A stretch of 64,000 nt of DNA, taken from contig JAPZAS010000026.1 in assembly GCA_027460525.1 (NCBI GenBank), positions 30,868 to 94,867 on the forward strand. The letters are read 5' to 3'. Below the pieces are notes generated by a model. That model searched no databases. It worked only from the letters and a program-made list of their open reading frames with translations, and had not been told where the DNA came from. Positions 1 through 7,944 of the stretch are shown here, piece after piece (positions within the stretch are counted from its first letter, which is position 1; each line of letters begins with the position of its first letter). Origin of the DNA: Candidatus Methanoperedens sp. Its GTDB lineage: Archaea; Halobacteriota; Methanosarcinia; Methanosarcinales; Methanoperedenaceae. Both the position numbers and the translations under genes were made by a program.

Positions 1-1
1 A

Positions 2-388
2 ATACTCATAGGCAACGATATTACTTACGCAGAGGAACTATCAAGGTTTTCCAATCTTTATGTACGGGTGAGCCTCAAGGGTACATGCGGGGAAGAGTTC
101 TCAAGATTGACAGGTGCGATACCTGAAGGGTTTCAGTTGCAGCTTAAGGCTCTCGAACATCTTATCAAATGCAAGATAATTGTCCATCCCGCGTGCATGA
201 TAAGCTTCAGCCCACCTGAAAATATTGCGGCATTGAGAAAGAGATTAAAGGCAATAAACCCCGCATTTGAGAATTTCGAGGTGGAAGAACTCATTCTTTA
301 CCCTTCTGTTGAAGAAAAACTGAATAAACTGAAGGCGGATTATATAACATGGCATAGGCCTGAGAGCATACCCGCTGAGCAGATATGA
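2..388 (+). CDS. Radical SAM domain protein, C-terminal part (partial)
   Basis: This is the 3' end of a gene that begins before the window; the frame is open from base 2 to the TGA at 386-388. The visible part has the pattern of the later half of a radical SAM barrel: a short ILIGNDI strand, then RVSLKGT, SRLTGA and a helix-rich end. The Fe-S binding CxxxCxxC segment would lie upstream and is not visible, so the substrate cannot be named. A GTG at 68 is in frame but lies inside the conserved fold and is unlikely to be the start. The stop overlaps the start of the next mini-ORF by ATGA. The radical SAM call is fairly secure; the subfamily is unknown. Confidence 0.6.
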   Translation: MLIGNDITYAEELSRFSNLYVRVSLKGTCGEEFSRLTGAIPEGFQLQLKALEHLIKCKIIVHPACMISFSPPENIAALRKRLKAINPAFENFEVEELILYPSVEEKLNKLKADYITWHRPESIPAEQI

Positions 389-465
389 ATTACTTACCAG
401 ATTTTATGCCGGAAACGTATATTGAGATGCTTGGACGTAATGCTGTTAATAATGGGGGAAAATAA
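385..465 (+). CDS. 26-residue mini-ORF coupled between the radical SAM gene and phaC
   Basis: An ATG at 385 overlaps the upstream stop (ATGA). It opens 26 codons, starting MNYLPDFMPETY and ending NNGGK, and stops with TAA at 463-465, which overlaps the phaC start (TAATG). Overlap at both ends is typical of translational coupling. No family is recognised. It could be a true small peptide, a leader that couples phaC translation to the upstream gene, or a relic of a larger gene such as a PHA synthase partner subunit. The GGGGGA at 454-459 may serve as ribosome binding site for phaC. Confidence 0.45.
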   Translation: MNYLPDFMPETYIEMLGRNAVNNGGK

Positions 466-1502
466 TGACCATTAACATGGATAATATCCAAATAACGAGA
501 AGCAAATTTTTCAACGAATTAGAGGGCATTTTTCCTCCTACTGCAGTGGGAAAAACGCCTTGTGAAATAGTAGATGAGGATAGCAGGTTTAATTTTAAGC
601 TCCTTCGATATGGAAAGGAAAAGGATAGCAAGAGAACCTTGCTCCTTGTTCCACATATAATAAACAGACCCTATATCCTTGATCTCAATGATGATATCAG
701 CGTCATAAGAAAGTTCTGTGAACATGGCTTTTCAGTTTATATGTTAGATTGGGGCTATCCCACAATGAAACAAAGAAAAATCTCTTTCTCAGATTATGTA
801 GATTATCTGGACAGGGCTGTGGATTTTATATGTCAAGAGAGAGGGGTTAAACGAATTTCAGTTTTGGGATACTGCACCGGAGGCATAATTTCGCTCATGT
901 ACGCCTCTTTACATCCGGAGAAGATGGAAAAGCTTATCCTACTGGCAACTCCGGTGGATTTTTCCAATTGGTATGATCCAAGGATACTGTGGGGAAAGGT
1001 GTTTGACGTTCGCAGCACGGTGTCCCTCTTCGGCAACGTGCCCGGTGAGTTAATTCTTCTTTTTGGCCGCAACCTGTTCATGTACTATTTTCCATTTTTC
1101 TCGATGAGCGCGGAGTTCAATAAAGAGTTTTTAACTTATGAGTCGTGGCGGGATGCTTTAAGAATAAATAGATGGTTCATTGATACGCCGATGATACCAG
1201 GCTCTACCTATATTCAATTCATTGAGGATTGCTACCAGCGAAATTTGCTCATCAATAATAAGATGAGGATCGATTCCCAAATCGTCGACCTGAGAAAAAT
1301 TCACTGCCCTCTGCTTAACATACTGGCTAAGTATGATCATATTGTTCCTTTAGCAGCAGGTAAAGCGCTGAAAGATGTTTATCCAGAGAAAAGTTATGAA
1401 GAGATCGTCTTCCCTTCATCTCACATTGGCCTCTCGGTGAGCAGGGAGGCACATCTGAACCTGTGGCCGAAAGTTTGCGAATGGGTAGCGCGGACCGAGT
1501 GA
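465..1502 (+). CDS. phaC: Class III poly(R)-hydroxyalkanoate synthase, PhaC subunit
   Basis: PhaC polymerises (R)-3-hydroxyacyl-CoA into polyhydroxyalkanoate storage granules. The protein has 345 residues, close to the usual 355 or so of class III enzymes. It has the alpha/beta-hydrolase plan with a lipase-like box GYCTGG near residue 137, where Cys is the nucleophile, a later Asp (AKYDHIVP) and a His (SSHIGL) completing the triad. Class III enzymes normally need a PhaE partner; none lies in this window downstream, so it may be elsewhere or missing. The start overlaps the mini-ORF stop. PHA synthesis genes are known from Methanoperedens and haloarchaea, and the non-acidic protein fits the former. 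Confidence 0.85.
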   Translation: MTINMDNIQITRSKFFNELEGIFPPTAVGKTPCEIVDEDSRFNFKLLRYGKEKDSKRTLLLVPHIINRPYILDLNDDISVIRKFCEHGFSVYMLDWGYPTMKQRKISFSDYVDYLDRAVDFICQERGVKRISVLGYCTGGIISLMYASLHPEKMEKLILLATPVDFSNWYDPRILWGKVFDVRSTVSLFGNVPGELILLFGRNLFMYYFPFFSMSAEFNKEFLTYESWRDALRINRWFIDTPMIPGSTYIQFIEDCYQRNLLINNKMRIDSQIVDLRKIHCPLLNILAKYDHIVPLAAGKALKDVYPEKSYEEIVFPSSHIGLSVSREAHLNLWPKVCEWVARTE

Positions 1503-1532
1503 CGGCAATGTCAAAGAACCATTTGAAAATCG

Positions 1533-1940
1533 CTAAAAACTGTCCCTCCCAATCTCCTTAACTATATCGCTGGCGCTGATTATGCCAACAGGCATCTGGG
1601 GTTCGCTTAAATCCCTGCCCATCACCAGTAACCTGTGTATGTGTTTCTTCTGCATTACATCTGCGGCCTGCTCAAGAGTCGTCTCCGGTCGGATAGTTTC
1701 CACATACGGGGTCATTATCTCCTCGGCTGTAAGAAGCTCCCAGTTCCGTTTACCAAAGTGGCGCAGCACATCGCATTCGGAGACTATTCCCATTGCTCCT
1801 CTCTCCGGACCTACTACAGCAACTCCGGATACCTCTTCCCTTGCCATAATCTTAGAAATCTCTTTGATTGAGAGCGTCGATGGGATGGTTACCACCCTCT
1901 TCGTCATCACATCCTTGAGTAACTTGACTTTCTTTTTCAA
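1533..1940 (-). CDS. CBS domain pair protein
   Basis: This small cytoplasmic protein consists of two tandem CBS domains. The first covers residues of about 10-65, starting DVMTKRVVTIP; the second is about 70-130, starting EIMTPYVETI, with IHRLLVMG and GIISASDIVKEI near the end. CBS pairs bind adenine nucleotides and often act as sensors. I prefer the TTG at 1940, because GGGAGG lies seven bases upstream; an earlier TTG at 1955 overlaps that ribosome binding site. It converges with phaC and diverges from the Hsp20 gene. The target it regulates cannot be told. Confidence 0.85.
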   Translation of the reverse strand: MKKKVKLLKDVMTKRVVTIPSTLSIKEISKIMAREEVSGVAVVGPERGAMGIVSECDVLRHFGKRNWELLTAEEIMTPYVETIRPETTLEQAADVMQKKHIHRLLVMGRDLSEPQMPVGIISASDIVKEIGRDSF

Positions 1941-2089
1941 AACTTTGCCTCCCAAATAAGTGAATTTAGAGTTCTACGATTAAATAGCTGTCGCAGAATG
2001 ATGATACCATAAGCTACATGTATGATTAAGAATCATATACTATTGGGGCTAAAAAGAGCCTTGAGCAAAAATAAGTGGAGGTTAGAAAG

Positions 2090-2560
2090 ATGTCAGACAT
2101 GTTTGACGAATTTAGAAGATTTCAAGAGACTATGAACAGAATGTTTGAAGAACAATGGGGCGTACCAGCACCAGGCAGGCTGTTGCTACCACCAGGCGAA
2201 AGAGCTATTGAAAAATATGAAAGACCTTTTGCCAACATCAGGAAACCATTTGTCGATATGGTTGAGACAGATAAAGAAATTATAGCTACGGCAGAAATGC
2301 CTGGTCTGGAGAAAGAAGATATCAAAATCAATCTCACTGAAGATAAGCTTGAGATCTCAGCTGAGACGAGACATGAAGAAGAAAAACGAGAGAAAGGTTA
2401 TGTATATAAAGAGAGAAGAAGTGGAAGCTATTATCGTGCGATATCTCTACCATCTCCAGTAGATTCTGACAATTCCAAGGCTTCATATAATAATGGAGTT
2501 CTTGAGATAAAGATGCCAAAAACAGAAATTAAGAAAAAGACACCAGTAATGGTTGAGTGA
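2090..2560 (+). CDS. hsp20: Small heat shock protein, Hsp20/alpha-crystallin family
   Basis: This is an ATP-independent holdase chaperone that keeps unfolded proteins soluble as an oligomer. The protein has 156 residues: a variable N-terminus with FDEFRRF, an alpha-crystallin domain from about residue 50 (VDMVETDKEI, TAEMPGLEKEDIKI) with the conserved GVLEIKMPK near the end, and a short C-terminal tail. ATG 2090 is chosen because GGAGGT lies seven bases before it; a GTG at 2075 overlaps upstream of that site. A partial paralogue lies at 13832-14052 and is very similar over the C-terminal 70 residues. It stands alone, and its regulation is probably heat-responsive, but no operator is evident. 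Confidence 0.93.
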   Translation: MSDMFDEFRRFQETMNRMFEEQWGVPAPGRLLLPPGERAIEKYERPFANIRKPFVDMVETDKEIIATAEMPGLEKEDIKINLTEDKLEISAETRHEEEKREKGYVYKERRSGSYYRAISLPSPVDSDNSKASYNNGVLEIKMPKTEIKKKTPVMVE

Positions 2561-2597
2561 ATTTACGATAAAATTATGGTATAGAGTAAATGCCCCG

Positions 2598-2738
2598 GTA
2601 GTGGAAAGGACACATTCCTGGTTGAATCGCTTCCGAAGACTGCTTATCATATGGGAGAAAAAGCTTGAGCACTATACTGCAATGCTACATTTTGCATGGG
2701 CATGATTTACTTTCAGAGCGGCTGAACTTTTCGGATAG
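2598..2738 (+). pseudogene. C-terminal relic of an IS5-type DDE transposase
   Basis: The 360-base interval between hsp20 and rtcB holds this fragment. In one frame it reads VVERTHSWLNRFRRLL, then WEKKLEHYTAMLHFAWA, an internal TGA at 2703, then FTFRAAELFG and a TAG at 2736. This is the usual end of IS5-family transposases (the catalytic Glu helix and its downstream segment). The rest of the element and its terminal repeats are not seen. After it come about 180 bases with no gene; a short stretch reading MCGGCRYCE at 2754 is too short to assign. Confidence 0.75.
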
Positions 2739-2920
2739 GTTCTAAATGCGAACATGTGCGGCGGCTGCAGGTATTGCGAGATGATCATCGAACGCCAAAC
2801 ATAGGTGAGTTCCAGAACGGGACGATTTAAGGGAAGGTTTGAATGAGGTCATCGTGCCAATATGATTCACTTGCTTTGCTGTCTTTTAAGGTTTGGAATG
2901 ACTGAATATCCCGGAAAAAT

Positions 2921-4363
2921 TTAGCCTTTTATATTTCCAATAGGTCTTAGACCCACAACTTTCCTTGAGATTCCTGCCATCTCCATTGTATCGACAACCT
3001 CTGAAATGTCCTTGTAGGCAAATCCGGCTTCCTCGGCTAGTCCTGCCATGGAGACTGCCCTTACTATAATCCCCGCCCTCTCCATCTCCTTTTTAAGCTC
3101 AGCTCCAATAACCTTCTTCTTTGCCGCAGTCCTTGACATGGTTCGACCTGAGCCGTGCATTGTGGAGCCAAAGGTTTCCTTCATAGCCTTCTCGGTACCA
3201 ACGAGAAGATACGAACCTGTCTCCATCGAACCGCCAACAATTACTGGCTGGCCTATTTTCCTGTAAATTTGCGGTATCTCTTTCCTCCCGGGTCCGAAGC
3301 ATCGTGTTGAACCTTTTCTATGGACAAGGAGTTCTTTCTCTTCCCCATCAACTTCGTGGGTTTCGATCTTCGCAACATTGTGGGCAACATCGTATATTAT
3401 ATCCATTCCCAATTCTTCTGGCTCTTTACCAAAAACCTGGCTGAAGCCCTCCCTGACCCTGTGGACTATCACCTGTCGGTTTGCAAAGGCTACATTCGCG
3501 GCGCAGGTCATAGCCTTGTAGTAGTCCTGCCCCTCAGGAGAATTAAATGGGGCGCAGGCAAGCTCCCTGTCCCTGACCACGATCCCGTATTTCCTCATAG
3601 CAGTATCAAAGACCTTCAGGTAGTCTGTTGCGACCTGGTGCCCGAAGCCCCGGGAGCCGCAATGAATCATCACGAGGATCTGGTTCTCGAAGATTCCGAA
3701 TGCTTTAGCCACATTTTTATCAAATATTTTCTCAGGCGTAGCAACCTGTATCTCAAGATAGTGGTTCCCTGAGCCAAGGGTGCCAAGCTGGGATATCCCC
3801 CGGCTTATGGCTTTCTCGCTCACCTTGGAAGGGTCAGCGCCTGGCATGCAGCCGTATTCTTCTATCCTTTCCTTGTCATGTTCCCATCCGTAGCCTTTCT
3901 CGATGCACCAGTCTATTCCGTGAATCATCACCCTCTTGAATTCTTCTACCGACAGCTTCACCAATCCCTTGCTTCCCACCCCGGCAGGCACGGTTTTGAA
4001 TAGAATATCTACCAGTTCCCTTATCCTGGGCTTGACCTCACTGACAGTCAAGTCTGTTCGGATAAGCCTCATCCCGCAGTTGATATCAAAACCTATCCCG
4101 CCGGGAGATATGACTCCATTCTCTTTGGAGAAGGCAGCCACCCCGCCTATTGGGAAGCCGTATCCCCAGTGACCGTCAGGCATACAGTATGAGTATTTTA
4201 TTATCCCTGGAAGACATGCCACATTTGTAACCTGCTCGAATACCCCTTTATCCATCTCGCCAAGAAGCTTCTCAGTGGCGTATATTCTGGCAGGTACAAG
4301 CATGCCCTCCTTTTCTGTGGTCGGGATTTCCCAGATGTAATCAGATATCTTTCTTATTTCCAT
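2921..4363 (-). CDS. rtcB: RNA-splicing ligase RtcB
   Basis: RtcB joins RNA 2',3'-cyclic phosphate and 5'-hydroxyl ends, using Mn2+ and GTP. In archaea it ligates tRNA exons after intron cutting. The 480-residue length is normal for an intein-free enzyme. Family landmarks are visible: YCMPDGHWGYGFPIGG near residue 60, FDINCGMRL, GTLGSGNHYLE, HCGSRGFGHQ and, near the end, HGSGRTMSR around the His that carries the guanylate. The start ATG follows GGGGGT. Archease lies directly upstream, nine bases away on the same strand, so the pair is an operon. Confidence 0.97.
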   Translation of the reverse strand: MEIRKISDYIWEIPTTEKEGMLVPARIYATEKLLGEMDKGVFEQVTNVACLPGIIKYSYCMPDGHWGYGFPIGGVAAFSKENGVISPGGIGFDINCGMRLIRTDLTVSEVKPRIRELVDILFKTVPAGVGSKGLVKLSVEEFKRVMIHGIDWCIEKGYGWEHDKERIEEYGCMPGADPSKVSEKAISRGISQLGTLGSGNHYLEIQVATPEKIFDKNVAKAFGIFENQILVMIHCGSRGFGHQVATDYLKVFDTAMRKYGIVVRDRELACAPFNSPEGQDYYKAMTCAANVAFANRQVIVHRVREGFSQVFGKEPEELGMDIIYDVAHNVAKIETHEVDGEEKELLVHRKGSTRCFGPGRKEIPQIYRKIGQPVIVGGSMETGSYLLVGTEKAMKETFGSTMHGSGRTMSRTAAKKKVIGAELKKEMERAGIIVRAVSMAGLAEEAGFAYKDISEVVDTMEMAGISRKVVGLRPIGNIKG

Positions 4364-4372
4364 ACTAACCCC

Positions 4373-4798
4373 CTATATATCCAGGATAACCCTGGCAGTC
4401 CAGTTTTCCTCTGTTTTTTTAACTTCGAACATATGAAAGGTAACAGCCTTCACATCTGACCTGAGGCTGTGTTTTTGTTGGTTGATATTCTCGCCTGAGA
4501 CCCTTGCCTTTAGCTCATAAGCATCATTTTTTTGAATTTTTACATCAAATTTGCAAAAGAGAACTGCCTCAGCATCCTTCAGGTAGACCAGCTCTGAGAG
4601 CCAGTCAAAGAGAAGACCGTCGACAGCCTCGTTTTTCAGCTCAAATTCCCTGGTTATCCGCGGCTCCACCCCCTTCGTGTCAACCATTATCTCAAAGGTA
4701 GCAATCGCTGCCTCTACAAAAAGTTCTTCTAAGGTTCTACCCTCGGCTTCGAAGGCTGCATCGCCGGTTGCAATATCCTCAAGAAATCTATAAGGCAT
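4373..4798 (-). CDS. Archease, RtcB activator
   Basis: Archease stimulates RtcB by helping its guanylylation and allowing multiple turnover. The protein has 141 residues, the typical size, with the N-terminal MPYRFLEDIATGDAAFEAEG, the DGLLFDWLSELVYLKD core and a C-terminal AVTFHMFEVKK strand and final VILDI. Metal-binding acidic residues at the N-terminal D and the C-terminal D are in place. It is the first gene of a two-gene operon with rtcB. The interval upstream of it is shared with a divergent promoter at 4880-4912. Confidence 0.93.
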   Translation of the reverse strand: MPYRFLEDIATGDAAFEAEGRTLEELFVEAAIATFEIMVDTKGVEPRITREFELKNEAVDGLLFDWLSELVYLKDAEAVLFCKFDVKIQKNDAYELKARVSGENINQQKHSLRSDVKAVTFHMFEVKKTEENWTARVILDI

Positions 4799-4879
4799 TT
4801 GATCTCCGCTCCCTATTCTTCAGATTAGCCTCCAGCCCTATAAAATTTGGCTTTTTATGTTTTAAAGCATTGCCAATGA

Positions 4880-4912
4880 GTTATCAGTTCTGATAACCAA
4901 AATTTATAAATA
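4880..4912 (+). promoter_or_regulatory. Perfect 18-bp palindrome abutting a TATA box
   Basis: GTTATCAG (4880-4887), spacer TT, CTGATAAC (4890-4897) form a perfect inverted repeat. Five bases on lies TTTATAAATA (4903-4912), a good archaeal TATA box, with an ATG at 4935. The palindrome sits where TFB would contact the BRE, so a dimeric factor bound there could block or recruit the basal machinery. The box should drive the decayed TRAM gene and the zinc-ribbon gene at 5212. Confidence 0.5.
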
Positions 4913-4934
4913 TCATCAATATCAAACAAATAAA

Positions 4935-5208
4935 ATGGAGAGCAAACCGGGTTGATCATTATCTGGACTTGCGGTAGTCCCATAAGTTTAGAATGATGTA
5001 GAAATGCCAAACATGGGTAAAACTGTGTGCGGAATAACTATGGATTTGGTTCCCGCCCGGGCTTGAATCCCTTTTAAGCATCCAGGGCTTTGTGATTTTC
5101 GTGCCAGATACGAAGGTTGAAGACCAGGTCACAATCGAGATCGGGCGGAACATGCGGAAATTCGCGATCGCAACCCTTGCTGAGAAGAACCAAAACAAAG
5201 GAGATTAA
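4935..5208 (+). pseudogene. Decayed TRAM-domain protein gene
   Basis: The 3' part, from about 5038 to the TAA at 5206, reads IQGFVIFVPDTKVEDQVTIE and on to MRKFAIATL, which is the end of a typical archaeal TRAM-domain protein (an RNA-binding beta-barrel). The expected first half is not in this frame. An ATG at 4935 gives MESKPG, like a TRAM protein start, and then stops. The middle (4955-5037) is scrambled over several frames. I read this as a gene broken by one or more indels. The interval 4799-5211 otherwise holds only the promoter described at 4880-4912. Confidence 0.5.
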
Positions 5209-5211
5209 CAT

Positions 5212-5400
5212 ATGAGCGACGAAAGAAGAGGCGGCTTCCGCGAAAGAAGAGGTGGCTTTAGACCGAGCGGTCCGAGAGAGATGCACAAAGCAACTTGTGC
5301 AGACTGTGGTAAGGAAACTGAAGTACCTTTCAAGCCATCTGGCGACAGACCGGTATACTGCCAGGAATGCTACCAGAAACATAAACCAAAGAGATATTAA
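5212..5400 (+). CDS. Small zinc-ribbon protein with two CxxC motifs and an RGG-like N-terminus
   Basis: The protein has 62 residues. An Arg/Gly-rich N-terminus repeats ERRGGFR twice; then come CADC near residue 29 and CQEC near residue 51, followed by a basic tail KHKPKRY. This is the CxxC-x17-CxxC family of small zinc-binding proteins common in methanogens and related archaea; their function is not established. The RGG-like end and basic tail suggest nucleic-acid binding. GGAG at 5200-5203 precedes the ATG. It was probably co-transcribed with the now-decayed TRAM gene, and TRAM proteins also bind RNA. Confidence 0.8.
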   Translation: MSDERRGGFRERRGGFRPSGPREMHKATCADCGKETEVPFKPSGDRPVYCQECYQKHKPKRY

Positions 5401-5407
5401 GTAAAAC

Positions 5408-5447
5408 GGGCGCTGATAGAATAATATCGCTGCCCTCATACTTTTTT
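5408..5447 (+). terminator. Imperfect hairpin followed by a T-run
   Basis: GGGC (5408-5411) and GCCC (5432-5435) flank a further GATA/TATC pairing, giving an imperfect stem, and TTTTTT follows at 5442-5447. It lies just after the zinc-ribbon gene. Archaeal termination depends mainly on T-runs, so the T-run is the stronger part of this call. Confidence 0.35.
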
Positions 5448-5478
5448 ATTGTTTACCATCAGCCGAGGGCTTGTCGAT

Positions 5479-6264
5479 ATGGAATTAGAATTTCCGTCAA
5501 ATAAGGAAAAGCACTGGAAGATTGTCATGGAACCTTTAATAAATAGCAATCATGATAAAAATAAAAATCAGGGCTGGATAATCCCTCCGCCAAAAGAACC
5601 TGCTAAAAGCAAAGAAGAATTTAAAAAGGAAAGGGTGAAGAAAGTGAGATGGCTAATAAGCCAGGGCTTTCTCAGGTCAGAACGCATAAAGGATGCAATG
5701 CTGAAGGTTCCGAGGGAAGATTTTATACCACCTCTTTACAGGGATTATGCCTATATTGAAGTCCCTCTCCCCCTGCCTGGCGAGAAGGCGACCATTTCAT
5801 GCCCGCACAGCTATCCTCTTTTTTACGAACCTCTTGGTCTGGATAAAGGCCATAGATTTCTCGAAGTTGGTCTTGGATCTGGCTACGGCACTGCTCTAGC
5901 AAGAGAGATCGTTGGAGCAGAAGGTCTCGTTGTATCCATCGAAATCGACCCGTTGACATTCGAATTTGCTAGAAAAAATCTCGAAAATTTAGGTTATAGG
6001 GATATTATCCTTGTGAAAGGGGACGGAGGTCTTGGGTATCCAGAGATGTCCCCCTATGACCGGATCTGTATCACTGCAGCATGCATCGAGATTCCACCTC
6101 CTTTGATAGAACAGCTCAGGATAGGCGGAAGGCTAATTGCACCTGTGATAGAACATGGGGTTCAGAATCTTGTCTTGCTTGAAAAGAGCGAAAAACGTAT
6201 CATAAGAAAGGTTATCTGTGAGGTGCTGTACATTACTTTAAGGGGAAAGTATGGGGGAAAGTGA
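5479..6264 (+). CDS. pcm: Protein-L-isoaspartate O-methyltransferase
   Basis: This cytoplasmic repair enzyme uses S-adenosylmethionine to methylate isoaspartyl residues in damaged proteins. From ATG 5479 it has 261 residues, longer than the usual 210-220 because of a lysine-rich N-terminal extension of some 45 residues. The catalytic core shows KVPREDFIPP, ISCPHSYP (the family usually has TISQPHM here), the SAM motif FLEVGLGSGYGTALA, the acidic VVSIEIDP strand, VKGDGGLGYPEMSPYDRI and LRIGGRLIAPV. An in-frame TTG at 5449 and a later ATG at 5527 are other possible starts. It is followed seven bases later by a small unknown gene. Confidence 0.85.
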   Translation: MELEFPSNKEKHWKIVMEPLINSNHDKNKNQGWIIPPPKEPAKSKEEFKKERVKKVRWLISQGFLRSERIKDAMLKVPREDFIPPLYRDYAYIEVPLPLPGEKATISCPHSYPLFYEPLGLDKGHRFLEVGLGSGYGTALAREIVGAEGLVVSIEIDPLTFEFARKNLENLGYRDIILVKGDGGLGYPEMSPYDRICITAACIEIPPPLIEQLRIGGRLIAPVIEHGVQNLVLLEKSEKRIIRKVICEVLYITLRGKYGGK

Positions 6265-6271
6265 GGAGTAA

Positions 6272-6568
6272 ATGAAAGAGATTACCTTCATCGATGGTAA
6301 GACAAAGATAAGAATAAAAAATAACAATCTATCAGCATATCTGGAAAGAATCGAAGCTGCTGGTTATGTGGTAAAGGCAAATAAATGCAAGGGCAAGGAA
6401 GGGTGGAAAGACGTGTTGATGATAGGTAACGTAAGGGATTTTGAGGAATTTTTCAGCGGAAAGGTTGCAATAAAAGAGATCTACAAACAGTTTCCCCAGA
6501 TATACCGCCTTATTTTTAACCATGGAGAAATCATACTGTATATGCTCCAGGATCATGAGATTGTTTAA
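6272..6568 (+). CDS. Unrecognised 98-residue protein
   Basis: I do not recognise this family. The ORF has a good ribosome binding site, GAGGAG just upstream of the ATG, and begins seven bases after the isoaspartyl methyltransferase gene, so it is probably co-transcribed. The protein is soluble, begins MKEITFIDGKTKIRI, is lysine-rich in the middle (KANKCKGKEGWKDVLMIG) and ends with a hydrophobic IILYMLQDHEIV. There is one cysteine, no membrane segment and no known catalytic motif. Confidence 0.65.
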   Translation: MKEITFIDGKTKIRIKNNNLSAYLERIEAAGYVVKANKCKGKEGWKDVLMIGNVRDFEEFFSGKVAIKEIYKQFPQIYRLIFNHGEIILYMLQDHEIV

Positions 6569-6648
6569 CAACTGCATGAGGCTATTTTTAAAAGCTATTC
6601 CATTAAGATTATCAGCTTGAAGGATAATTTTCTATTGGGGTGTTATTC

Positions 6649-7926
6649 ATGCTGTACAAAAAAATTTCTGAACTTACCCAGGAAGATTTGGAACAGATTA
6701 TGATGAGAGAAATGGATTTTTTTAAAGTCATGGATGATGCGAGCGCAATAATAAGTGAGGTTGAAAAAGAGGGCGATGAAGCTTTAAGAAAGTTTACGAA
6801 GAAATTTGATGGGGCAGATATAGTGGACATCGAAGTGGAAGACGGCGAGATAGAGAATGCCTACGAAGAGGTAAAATCAGAACTCATCGAAGCTCTGGAA
6901 AATGCTGCCACTAATATAGCAGCCTATCATGGCAGCCAGGTAGAAGCAGGTCTTTCGCTTACCGAGGTTGAGCCAGGTCTTACCCTCGGCTACAAAGTAA
7001 CACCTATCGCAAGTGTGGGCGTCTATGTGCCAGGCGGAACTGCTGCATATCCTTCCACGGCGCTTATGACTGTAATTCCAGCAAAAGTAGCAGGGGTTAT
7101 GGAAGTAATAGTATGTACGCCGCCGAACAAAGAAGGAAAAATCAACCCGCTTACACTTGTAGCGGCAGACATGGCAGGGGCGGACAGGATATTCAAGGTA
7201 GGCGGGGCGCAGGCGATTGCAGCCATGGCTTTTGGAACAGAGACCATACCATCGGTGGATAAGATAGTGGGGCCAGGCAGCGTTTATGTTACAGCAGCAA
7301 AGATGCTTGTCAGGAACACGGTCGAGATAGATTTTCCGGCAGGCCCTTCAGAAATAGTTGTTCTTGCAGACGAAAGCAGAGAGGCAGGTTGGATAGCGGC
7401 AGATATGATAGCGCAGGTCGAGCATGACCCAAAGGCTAAAGCCATTCTGATTACAACGTCTTCTAAGCTTGCGGAGGAAGTTAAAAAAGAACTTGAGCTT
7501 CAGTCAAAAATTCTGCCAAGAAGGGAAATTATTGAAAAATCTTTAGAACACGCTGCCATCCTGCTAGCAAGCCATATGGATGAATGCATAGTTACGTCAA
7601 ACAAGCTTGCTCCGGAGCATTTGGAAATAATGGTAGCTGAGCCATTGAGTGTTCTTGAAAAGATACAGCATGCTGGTTCTATATCCATAGGCAAATATGC
7701 ACCTGCTGCTGCAAGTGATTATGCTTCCGGCACTAACCATGTACTTCCAACAGGGGGATATGCGAGGATGGTGTCAGCCCTGAATGTAGACCATTTTATC
7801 AAGAAATCCTGTGTACAGATAATAAACGAATTCGGGCTAAAAAATTTGAAGGATACGATTGTCAGATTGGCTGAAGCTGAGGGATTTCAAGGTCACGTTG
7901 CTTCCGTAGAAAAAAGATTTAGATAA
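6649..7926 (+). CDS. hisD: Histidinol dehydrogenase
   Basis: HisD carries out the last two steps of histidine synthesis, oxidising L-histidinol to L-histidine with two NAD+ and a Zn2+. The protein has about 425 residues, as expected. Visible landmarks are VGVYVPGGTAAYPSTALM, GGAQAIAAMAFGTETIP, VDKIVGPGSVYV, DFPAGPSEIVVLAD, the QVEHDP segment with catalytic Glu and His, KLAPEHLE and YASGTNHVLPTGG. ATG 6649 follows GGGGTG at a good spacing; a GTG at 6640 is in frame. No other his gene is in the window, so the pathway is scattered. It converges on a short-chain dehydrogenase gene. Confidence 0.97.
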   Translation: MLYKKISELTQEDLEQIMMREMDFFKVMDDASAIISEVEKEGDEALRKFTKKFDGADIVDIEVEDGEIENAYEEVKSELIEALENAATNIAAYHGSQVEAGLSLTEVEPGLTLGYKVTPIASVGVYVPGGTAAYPSTALMTVIPAKVAGVMEVIVCTPPNKEGKINPLTLVAADMAGADRIFKVGGAQAIAAMAFGTETIPSVDKIVGPGSVYVTAAKMLVRNTVEIDFPAGPSEIVVLADESREAGWIAADMIAQVEHDPKAKAILITTSSKLAEEVKKELELQSKILPRREIIEKSLEHAAILLASHMDECIVTSNKLAPEHLEIMVAEPLSVLEKIQHAGSISIGKYAPAAASDYASGTNHVLPTGGYARMVSALNVDHFIKKSCVQIINEFGLKNLKDTIVRLAEAEGFQGHVASVEKRFR

Positions 7927-7944
7927 AGTATCAATAGAAAGCGA

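Noticed and set aside
5074..5439. Minus-strand ORF over the zinc-ribbon gene
   Set aside because: It is antisense to a small gene with clear CxxC motifs and a good ribosome binding site.
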